Shown here piece after piece: positions 55,831 to 64,000 of a DNA stretch of 64,000 bases (position 1 is the stretch's first letter; each line of letters begins with the position of its first letter). The position numbers and the translations under genes are program-made. The notes beneath the pieces are model-generated. The model was not told the DNA's origin, did not search any database, and saw only the letters and a list, made by a program, of their open reading frames with translations. The DNA comes from Lunularia cruciata (lineage: Eukaryota; Streptophyta; Marchantiopsida; Lunulariales; Lunulariaceae). The stretch spans positions 23,846,243 through 23,910,242 of the forward strand of contig OX419761.1 of NCBI GenBank assembly GCA_948567375.1. Reading direction: 5' to 3'.

Positions 55831-56232
55831 TGGAGTTTAGCGACGAAGTTAGTAGGGCTAACAAAGTAGCAAATAAGACAAATTAGCCTAGAATATTCCA
55901 AAAGTATCTAGGAATCTTCTTGGGAAGCTTCTCAGCTAGCTTAGCTTGCATCTCAAGTAAGTAGCTTCTAGAAGCTTCCAACTAGCTTAGCTTGCACGCC
56001 AAGTAGGCAACTTCTAGAAAGAAGCTTCTTGAGAAGCTTCTTGGTTAATTTGGCTTACACTCTAAGAAAGCGGCTTGAGGAAGCTTCTTGAGAAGCTTCT
56101 CAAGGGCCTTGTATGCTACCTATAAATACCAAATCCAAAGCTCATGCTAGGCATTTAGAGTTTTCCCTCATTCCAATCTCCCAATGTGAGCTTCCATTCT
56201 CCTATTTCTCTCCTTGTTCTTGGTCTTTTACA
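55831..56232 (+). repeat. 3' LTR of Z, missing its first bases
   Basis: It begins TGGAGTTTAGCGACG and ends GGTCTTTTACA. The TGTAATAATA start of the 5' LTR and a polypurine tract are absent, so a small deletion joined the end of the coding region to the LTR. Confidence 0.85.
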
Positions 56233-56741
56233 TATAAGGATACAATTTGGAACTAGTTAGACATGAAGAGAAAATGCCACTTTGTCTATTATTTATATGG
56301 TTTGTCTATTATTACATCTTTATCTCTAGGGCAAGAACTATTCCTAAAAGAGTGTAATGCAACCCACAATGGCTAATTACCAAAAAAGTAAAACAATTAA
56401 ATTACTTCCACAAAAGATTTACTACAAAAAGCTCCAAAAGGTGATGGTTTAGTTTGTTCAAAAGGCCATTAGCCCCAAAGGTTTGTCCCTTGTAGTTACC
56501 TACAAGCTAATGAGAAAGTTCTACCCTTCCTAGAAGGCATTTACATCAACATACCAAAGTTTCAAGACACATTGGTTTTTCATTATAGGTGGTACTTCAG
56601 GAAACTCACGACCATCTTGGCTGTTCTATGCATCATCTTGATTCTTTAGCATCACTAGGGATCCAACACCCAAGTCAAGTTTGAATGCACACTAGCACTC
56701 CAACACTCCAACACTTGTGTTATTACTTTGAGTTCCTTACT
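56233..56741. other. Diverged DNA between Z and Y
   Basis: No coding similarity was recognised. It contains the left flank of the Y insertion (CACTTGTGTTATTACTTTGA), related to sequence near 13,090, so it belongs to an older repeat that resumes at 61,657. Confidence 0.5.
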
Positions 56742-57762
56742 TGTAATACTCCAAGGACAAGGGAAGAGAGAAAACACAAATTACACACTCAACATTCGGA
56801 GCACCTTCTTTTTATTATATAGACAAAGAGGATCTCCTCCAAGGAAGCTCCACCATAGGATTAGGCACACAGGTAGGTGACATTTCAGCAAGCTCCACCC
56901 TTGGATTACTTACTTGGATGGGTGACATGTTGGTCTAGGTCCTATCTGGTTGGTCAAACAAGCTTTGACCAGAGGAATCTTTTAGAGAATCTTCTTATAG
57001 GAGTCTCAAAATCACATGAGTAAGGTACCATTGGAAAACTCTCAATGAGACAAAACAAGGGGGAGGGAAGGCCAACCTATCCTTTGTTAGGGGGAGGAAT
57101 TTGCACATTTTCAAGGCTTGATTCATCCGTTTAGGCCTCCAAAATTGCCTTCAAAGATTTCAGGCATATTTTGGTTCCTACTCTATTAGTAGAAGTCCCC
57201 TTTTGGTGATACTTTGTAGCTTACTTTAGACAACATGTGTCCATTGCTCTACAGAGGGCAGTGGCTGGTGCAATCCATAGGAGAGCAATCACATTAGGTG
57301 ATGTTTCTTTGGATGCTTTAATTGTGTGTAGACCGTACGACTTGCATAGCTCGGATATCTTAGGTGCGGTAGGGCAGATTTCTCATACAGACTCTATTGG
57401 GGCTTAGCCCCATGTTACCTTTTTTGTCTCTCCCTTGTATGGCTTGATGGGGTCTTCCCATCCTTCATTTTTCCTATGCGGTCACCTTTTTCCCCTTTTG
57501 GTGATACCTCTTTATGATCTGTTTAGTCCATCATGTGTAATATCCTTCCAAATGTTACCAAACCAATTCTCACCTTTAAATCATATGTCTAACTATCAAT
57601 TCTAAGGTTCTCAAGTCTACTTTGACTTATGCTCTATTAGTAGAAGTACTCTTTTGGTGATACTTCTATCTGATCTATTTTGACCATCATATATAAAATC
57701 ATTCTAGATATTACCAAACTGAATTTCACATCTAGATCATATGGCTAGCTCTTGGTATTATA
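56742..57762 (-). repeat. 3' LTR of Y (sense minus), carrying a LINE insertion
   Basis: It runs from TGTAATACTCCAAGG to TTGGTATTATA on the plus strand. Without the 279-bp insertion and duplicated 16 bp it is 726 bp, close to the other copy (736 bp). Confidence 0.9.
57213..57491 (+). mobile_element. 5'-truncated LINE insertion with 16-bp target duplication
   Basis: The 279 bp match the LINE from 42,709 to its 3' end with few changes (TTTGTAGCTTACTTTAGACA at the start, then the GGGGCTTAGCCCC and GATGGGGTCTTCCCATC tail). CCCCTTTTGGTGATAC lies at 57,197-57,212 and again at 57,492-57,507. The uninterrupted site is seen in the other LTRs, for example near 61,387. Severe 5' truncation and a long duplication are typical of target-primed reverse transcription. 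Confidence 0.95.
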
Positions 57763-57779
57763 GACCTCCCTCCTTTTAA
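57763..57779 (-). other. Polypurine tract of Y
   Basis: On the minus strand, TTAAAAGGAGGGAGGTC directly precedes the 3' LTR. It is the plus-strand primer site expected there. Confidence 0.8.
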
Positions 57780-57990
57780 GACACAACGTCCTCATTGTGC
57801 AATTGTTGCTCAGATGCTTGCACCAACACCGGTGCATGTGTCAAATTGGCAGTAGGCTCCCATGTTGCTTCATAGAGAGGGTAACCTTTCCACTGTACTA
57901 GATAGTCCACCCATGGATAATGAGTACCATGCATGCATTTTTGGAGAATATGCTCCACTTCATATTCCTTTGTGCCATCGATGAGTGTCG
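57776..57990 (-). pseudogene. Y chromodomain
   Basis: V-D-Y-L-V-Q-W-K-G-Y-P-L-Y-E-A-T-W-E-P is a textbook chromodomain core, here followed by T-A-N-L. It stands at the C-terminus of integrase, as in other plant chromoviruses. Confidence 0.9.
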
Positions 57991-58021
57991 GACAAGGTCG
58001 AATGTCTTGTGTGGAATGACC

Positions 58022-59270
58022 CTAGCCTGATCGGGGAGCATATCTGCATAGTAGAGAAACATGGAACACTGGATAGATCTTCATATGTGGTGGTAGCTCA
58101 AGGTGATAGGCCACAATGCCGACGTGACAAAGAATCGAGAAAGGCCCAATAAAATGAGGTCTAAACTTACGAGGTCCAACTAATGTGAGGTTGGTTGTCA
58201 ATAGCCACACTTGATTCCCAAGATTGAACTCCATGTGCCTATGGTGTGCATCAGCATACTGCTTCTGTCAATTTTGTGCAATTTGTAATCTGTGCTTGGT
58301 GCTCTCCACACCGTGTTGGATCTAGAAACAAATGTGTTGACTGCATCGACCTTGGTAGCCATTGGACGGATCTTCATCAAGCTAGAAGGTGTGAAGGGAT
58401 GCTCACCATACATGAGGAAGAACGGAGTGACCTGGGTGGATGCATTCACTAAATTGTTGTAAGAAAATTCCACCAACGGGAGTAGGGTGTCCCACCTCTC
58501 TTGCTCTTCTAAGGTGAAGCCGCGTAACATGTCTTCAATCGTGCAATTAGCCTGCTCTATTTGGCCATCTATTTGTGAGTGGTAAGTTGTGGACATGGCC
58601 AACTTGGTTTTGAAGAAACCAAAGAGTGTTCACCAAAACAAACTAGTGAATTGAGTGCCCCTATCGGTGATAAGTACTCTAGACAAGCCATGGTGAGAGG
58701 AGACTCCATCTAAGTATAATTGAGCTAGTTGTAGAGCAGTCACATCCTTGGTGGTAGGGTGTACATGAATCATTTTGTTGAGCCAGTCCACAAAGACCAC
58801 GATGGAGTCAAACCCTGAGGTGGTCTTGGGTAATTCACAGACGAGATCCATACTCCCTTGTTCACAACGTTGGGTAGGCGTGGGGAGAGGTTGAAGGAGC
58901 CATGCAGGAGCTTGATCAAAAGCTTTGTTCTGTTGACAAAGTAGGCAGCTGCGCACGTAGTCCATCACGTCGTTGCTCATCTTGAGCCAATAGTAATGGC
59001 ACTAGACTGCATCCAAGGTCTTGTCCACTCCGATGATCTGCAATGGCCAAATCAGACATTCTGCTAGAATGGTGGTATGTAATTCTGGGACATTTGGGAT
59101 CCATAATCTGCCATTACAAAAGGTGAGTCCTTGGGTGCTAGTGACGCCTTTGGATGATTGTGCTTCTACAATTTGTGGATCAGTTTTTGTAGCAACTAGA
59201 ATCTCTAGCCAGAATTCAAGGTTAATCTTAACCTCTACCACCAAGTTGTTTGCCATTAGCATGCGGGTGA
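58022..59270 (-). pseudogene. Y integrase
   Basis: From the N-terminal side (high coordinates): Y-Y-W-L-K-M-S-N-D-V and C-L-L-C-Q-Q-N-K (zinc domain), M-D-L-V-C-E-L-P-K-T (first Asp), V-L-I-T-D-R-G-T-Q-F (second Asp), D-G-Q-I-E-Q-A-N (Glu), then the C-terminal G-P-F-S-I-L and H-V-S-L-L blocks. All three catalytic residues are kept. A frame break lies near 58,600-58,630. It begins right after the gag remnant with no reverse transcriptase between. Confidence 0.85.
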
Positions 59271-59289
59271 ATGATCTGCAAGTTGCTTC

Positions 59290-60260
59290 TCTCCATGTTA
59301 TTCAAAGATTGCCTATACAAAGGCTGAGGCCCTTTAGGGAAATGAGTGAGACAGTTGGTAGATATGTGCCCAATACAGCCACAATTGTAACAATGGTGTT
59401 GTTCTCCTCAAGTTCCTTCTCCTCGTGGGACTCCATCTCTTTGTTCTTCTACCCGTCCACGCTCCCTTTGAAGCGGTCGTGCTCCTTGATCTCAAAATCA
59501 AAGGTTGCCTAATTCCATTGATACTGGTCCACCAATGTGTGGCATTTCTGCTCGATAATGTTGAGGTGGAACTACTCCTTCACCTCCACCCAATGCTCTT
59601 GCTATTCTCTACGCACAAGCAATGGCTTTGAATACCGTGCAAGGATTTTGCACCATGACTTCCTAGCAAATCCGCTCCTATAACTCTCATTTGAAACTAT
59701 TGAGAGCCTTTGCTAGACTCATGTCTATTATTGCAACTTGTAGATCTAGAAATGCCTCCACATACTCTTGTAAACTATTCTTTTGTCTCAATCCCCATAG
59801 TTGGGTTCAAGCCATCTGCACAAAATCCACCGATTGGAAATTCTTCAGCAATCCTTATTGCATTGTTGTCCACGTGACCTCTTTTCTCTCTACCAACATG
59901 GATTGTTCCCAAACATCATATTATGTGAGGGCTTTATCGGTCAAGTACCTACATGCAAACACGCCTGCAACATGCTTATTGATCTCTATTGAGAACAATC
60001 AGAAATATTGATTCATTCTCAAGATCCAATTTTCCACTACTCCCATCATATGCGGCCCCTTGTAAGGCTCAATGTTGCTGGTCTTCTTCATCCGGAGTAG
60101 CAATATGGCTTCATTGTTGATAAGGTTTGTAGGCACAGGTGCCTCTCCAAGTACTTTAGTCACATGTATTGGGTTTTGAGATGGCTCTTCTTCTTGCATG
60201 GCTTGATTGTTCTTGAGGATTTGCACTTGACTTTGTAGTGTCTCCATGGTCATCTTAATC
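59290..60260 (-). pseudogene. Y gag remnant with zinc knuckle
   Basis: The open start (60,253 downward, 84 codons) has E-P-Y-K-G-P-H-M-M-G-V-V-E-N-W, like chromovirus capsid starts. A CCHC knuckle C-Y-N-C-G-C-I-G-H-I-S-T-N-C lies at about 59,356-59,398. Several frame changes occur between them. Confidence 0.75.
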
Positions 60261-60908
60261 TCTCAAAATTCATTCAACATCCCTTTGCATTCCTTGCACC
60301 AGCTCTTGCAATTGCGGATCCATGGTTCATGCAACACTCAATTGCTAATGTCTACTTTAATACAAAGTCAATATGATCACTGTGGAAGGCGCACAAACTA
60401 TCAGAACTACCATGGGACCTCAAAAGCTATCACTCGTTGATAATACTCCTTGCCAAAATTCTTAACCACAAAATCTCTAAACATCACTTTTGGTCTCATT
60501 ACATAACGGATTTCTACTTGAATGTTGAAAGGGAGAGGATTTGGGACATTCACACCCATATAATCATAATAGAATGTAGATTGTCAAATCCCTCTCTCTG
60601 GTCCCACACCACTGGTAGAATCACCGAGTTTGATGAGTTCATCACCCTATCCATGATTCTATGCCAAAGTGATAAACTAGCAATACTCTCATTTGCTCAT
60701 GCTAGATGTACATAACCTTGATGTGGAATAGATTCGAGAATGGAAAGCTAGGTACAAGATATTGTCCTCCCATTGCATCCATCCCGTCCGCTCTCTAAAG
60801 TCCTTCCTAAGTCTAGCAATTACTTTATGTTCCACCTCAAATTACTCAGTTTCAGTAGTCGGTGCTCTTCCAAGAGGAGTGATCCACTCTCTTGGACTAA
60901 GACATTTG
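60261..60908 (-). other. Leader of Y between primer site and gag
   Basis: About 650 bp without coding similarity on the sense (minus) strand. Plus-strand open pieces here are antisense chance. Confidence 0.5.
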
Positions 60909-60920
60909 CTCTGATACCAT
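60909..60920 (-). other. Primer-binding site of Y
   Basis: On the minus strand TGGTATCAGAGC, an exact match to the initiator tRNA-Met 3' end, lies next to the 5' LTR. Confidence 0.9.
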
Positions 60921-61656
60921 TGTAATACTCCAAGGACAAGGGAAGAGAGAAAACACAAATTACACACTCAACATTCGGTGCCCCAAAGGAACACCTTCTC
61001 TTTATTATAAAGACAAAGAGGATCTCCTCCAAGGAAGCTCCACCATACGATTAGGTACATAGATAGGTGACGTGTCAGCAAGCTCCACCCTTGGATTACT
61101 TACTTGAATGGGTGACATGTTGGTCTAGGTCCTATCTGGTTGGTCAAACAAGCTTTGACCAGAGGGAATCTTTTAGGGAATCTTCTTGTAGAGTCTCAAA
61201 ATCATGTGAGTAAGGTACCATTGGAAAGCTCTCAATGAGACAAACCAGGGGGAGGGTAGGCTAGCCCTTCCTCCTTTGAGGGGGGGAGACCTATACATTT
61301 TTGAGGCCTAATTTATTTGTTTAGGCCTCCAAAATTGCCTTCAAAGATTTCAAGCATATTTTGGTTCATACTCTATTAATAGAAGTCCCCTTTTGGTGAT
61401 ACCTCTTTCTGATCTGTTGAGTCCATCATGTGTAACATCCTTCCAAATGTTACCAAACCAATTCTCACCTTTGAATCATATATCTAACTATTGGTTCTAA
61501 GGTTCTCAAGTCTATTTCAGTTTCTGCTCTTTTAGTAGAAGTACTCTTTTGGTGATACTTCTATCTGATCTATTTTGACCATCATATATACAATCATTCT
61601 AGATGTTACCAACTGAATTTCATATCTAGATCATATGGCTAGCTCTTGGTATTACA
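60921..61656 (-). repeat. 5' LTR of Y (sense minus)
   Basis: 736 bp with 8-bp inverted ends (TGTAATAC/GTATTACA), next to the primer-binding site. Confidence 0.92.
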
Positions 61657-64000
61657 TTACCACTACTCAACCCAACTGTCACAAAACATGCACACATTGA
61701 TATTGATGCAATTATAATCTTGGAGGTCTCCATGCATCATCCTCAAGATAGAACCCAAATTTCCTACATAATAGCAAAAAGACTTTGCATATACAAGGTG
61801 GACATAGAAACACGTGACTTAGAATTCCAAAACTAAACATGTATTATATTGAGGTGATTCCTCTTATACCTTCTACTACAAAAAGATGAGATGCATCCAT
61901 GGTTGTGCAATGCCCTGCTCCCATGTGTAACTTTGGACTGATTAAGGTTAACCATAATATACTTACTTTGTTAGACTAATTAATGGCCATGATGCCATGA
62001 CCTCATCAATGACTTACTATAAACTTTGCCAATTACAAGGCTCCACCTAGGCATAAGGAAAATGGTCCTAATGACATGGCAATATAAAATTTTGTACTAT
62101 ACATCCATACTATCCTACAAAGTATATAAATGTGACAACCCAACAAGTATCACTTTTGCGGTAATCAGGTAAATAAAGTTTGTCCCCATAGAGATACAAG
62201 TTAGAAAGGGTCAAATACAAAGTAGAACAATAATATTTTAGTTCTTCTTGAGTTCATCTTTAGTCTCTTAGGTAGAAACCACACCCAGAAGAGAGTAACA
62301 AGCACTGATCATAGTCTTGTCACGAATTACACACTCATAATCACAATACTATCCAGTCTTTCCAAACCAATTTTGATTGTGATGATTCAAGTTCTCCCAA
62401 AGATGGCTACTTCACTGCAAATGACTTTGTCTGAAAATTGAGTTCCACTCTTCCATTGAAGGTACAACTTCCTCAAATGAAATTGCTTCACATCAAACTC
62501 ATGCTGCACTCACAAATGCAGAATACTACCAACACTCATCTCAGATCTGTCAAGGCATTACCTTGATTGCACTTCATTCAAAATCAAACACATAGAATGA
62601 ACACCAAGGTTGTAGAATCCAACATCCAACAAGCTCACTAACTTGCACTTCAAAATTCTCCACACACTCACAAACAAAAATACAAAATTGATACTTGGGA
62701 TTAAGCTTAAGAAATGAGCACTAAAGTACAACACTTTTCTTTATCTATCTTTAGAAATTATAAATACTAAACAACATTTTGTTGCAAATGCCTCCTTTAA
62801 ATAGGCTGATTGTTTTGACAATTAGCTAACTAATATACCATTCTAGAACAACTCTACCAACTTGCAAATTTGAAATGACAATGCACCTCTTCATATCTGG
62901 CCCTTCAAATCTCAAAACTATTACTACTCCAATCCAATGTCAACCTTGACTTTGGCTTCCAAACCCAATGTTCCTTCACAAATTTCCCCTTCTTTGGGTC
63001 TGTCTAATACTACTACATCCTCTATTAATTCTATCACTTCTTTACTACAATTTGCAATTGAGATCATGGTTAATCTCTTTACATCCCTATCTTCTGACCT
63101 GCTCTTATCTAATGTCTCAGGTCATTGACCCAAAGACACCTACACTCCTACTTCTACTACTTTGCATTGGATTTTCCTTTTTGAATTCCAAATCCCATCT
63201 AAATCTTGTCTTGCTATGTCTAATTTGAGACAAACATTCTCTTCTACTTCTAACATTTTCCTATCTACTTGATCACTTAGACTAATTAATAATTTATTCA
63301 ATTGTACATCCTTTGCATTCTTCCTCCTCTTCTCACGCACTAGTAATTTCAATTCATGTAGTCTTGCTTCTTCAACTGAACCTTAGACACCGTGCTAAGC
63401 ATTGCCTTCACTCTCACGACTACTTCCTTGATTGTCTCCTACCTAAGTATCTACATCTTCTCTCTCTTTGCTAACAACACCTCTTGATACATCTTCACCT
63501 CATCTTCCAACTTGGTTTTTAATGCTTCCTTCTCCTTCACATTCTGCTTGAGTTGCTCTTCAATTCCCCTGATCAACCCACACAATTGCTCCTCCTCACA
63601 ATTTCACGTAGTTAATTCTCTTTGCCAAGCTCGATCTTTCTCCACCGCAATTGTCTTCAAGCTCTCCAACTCTTGTCCCATTACTGCTACCATAGACTTC
63701 AGATGGATGACTTCCACTTGCCTATCATGCACTTTTGCCCTCAAGGTCTCAGTCTTCACCATTTGCTCCTTTTGATCTTCTTCTTGCTTTGTAATTGCTT
63801 TGCCTCTCTTTAGGAAGTCTTTAGTCAAGCTCTCAATCTCCTTCCTTCTAAGCTCTACTTTAGTCCAAATTTCTTCTAATTCCCTCTCTCCACAAATTAA
63901 CTTCCTTCTCAACTTTGAACTTTCTTCACTCATGTACTTCACTATTGCCTATTCGTCTTTCAGTTTTGAGTGATTTCCTCTCAATTCTTCTCTCTTCTTC
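61657..64000 (-). mobile_element. Family W repeat, copy 3, running off the window
   Basis: It shares the GTAGAAACCACACCCAGAAG block (about 62,267) with W2. From 64,000 down to about 62,930 the minus strand encodes Lys/Glu-rich, heptad-patterned sequence. The longest piece (63,604-63,942, 112 codons) has K-L-R-R-K-L-I-C-G-E-R-E-L-E-E-I and L-K-S-M-V-A-V-M-G-Q-E-L-E-S-L-K, a probable coiled coil. Similarity to W1 and W2 at the protein level is by composition. The identity of 61,657-62,140 is unclear. Confidence 0.45.

Larger units (their letters stand above)
50629..56232 (+). mobile_element. Chromovirus Z (Ty3/gypsy), near full length, decayed
   Basis: 5.6 kb flanked by perfect TATAA duplications (50,624-50,628 and 56,233-56,237). 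Order: LTR, primer site, gag, protease, reverse transcriptase, RNase H, integrase, chromodomain, LTR. The two LTRs are about 90% alike by eye. Many in-frame stops are TAG, TAA or TGA at places where relatives have Gln, Trp or Arg, as expected from deamination of methylated cytosines. Confidence 0.9.
56742..61656 (-). mobile_element. Chromovirus Y, internally deleted (no PR-RT-RNase H)
   Basis: Two LTRs (56,742-57,762 including an insertion, and 60,921-61,656) flank a minus-strand body. The flanks TTACT and TTACC differ by one base, fitting a 5-bp target duplication. A primer site for initiator tRNA-Met and a polypurine tract are both present. The body goes from gag with a zinc knuckle directly to integrase and chromodomain. 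The element would depend on a partner for reverse transcription, yet it keeps all sequences needed in cis. Confidence 0.85.

Noticed and set aside
59021..59512. Plus-strand 163-codon stretch
   Set aside because: It is antisense to the Y integrase start and gag knuckle on the minus strand, which carry recognisable motifs.

Overview
The window is nuclear DNA of a land plant. Two plant genes have clear plant-type architecture: a kinase-associated protein phosphatase (KAPP, FHA + PP2C) in 12 short exons, and the beta subunit of protein geranylgeranyltransferase-I (GGB). About three quarters of the rest is decayed LTR retrotransposon DNA. A large, repeat-filled genome of a non-flowering plant (fern, lycophyte or gymnosperm) seems most likely to me, but that is an inference from the element types and not proven.

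Layout. 1-30 kb: a chain of plus-strand Ty3/gypsy copies of one family (called X here). X1 runs from about 0.36 to 12.8 kb. It is split by a Ty1/copia fragment (2.06-7.03 kb), which itself holds a solo LTR, and by another solo LTR at 9.4-10.2 kb. X2 (13.2-23.5 kb) is the best preserved. X3 (27.5-29.5 kb) is a 3' fragment. An unclassified minus-strand repeat (family W) with a solo LTR inside it lies between X2 and X3. 30.8-46.4 kb: a CpG-richer, gene-bearing island with KAPP (33.7-38.0 kb, minus) and GGB (44.3-45.5 kb, minus), separated by pieces of a non-LTR retrotransposon (LINE) that ends in a restriction-like endonuclease. 46.4-64 kb: W copies, a nearly full-length chromovirus (family Z, 50,629-56,232, plus) with TATAA target duplications, and a minus-strand chromovirus (family Y, 56,742-61,656) that has lost protease, reverse transcriptase and RNase H and carries a 279-bp LINE insertion in one LTR.

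The most unusual content is family X. Between its protease and reverse transcriptase it carries a cytosine-C5 DNA methyltransferase domain, recognisable in two separate copies (X1, X2). After its integrase it carries a PHD-finger segment, recognisable in two copies (X2, X3), where chromoviruses have a chromodomain. An element coding for both a DNA-methylation writer and a histone-reader-like module is the best candidate for an underdescribed system here. All copies in the window are broken by stops and frameshifts, so this is a fossil record of the system and not a working one.

No rRNA, tRNA, CRISPR array, operon or bacterial feature was seen. Coordinates of repeats without terminal duplications are approximate.
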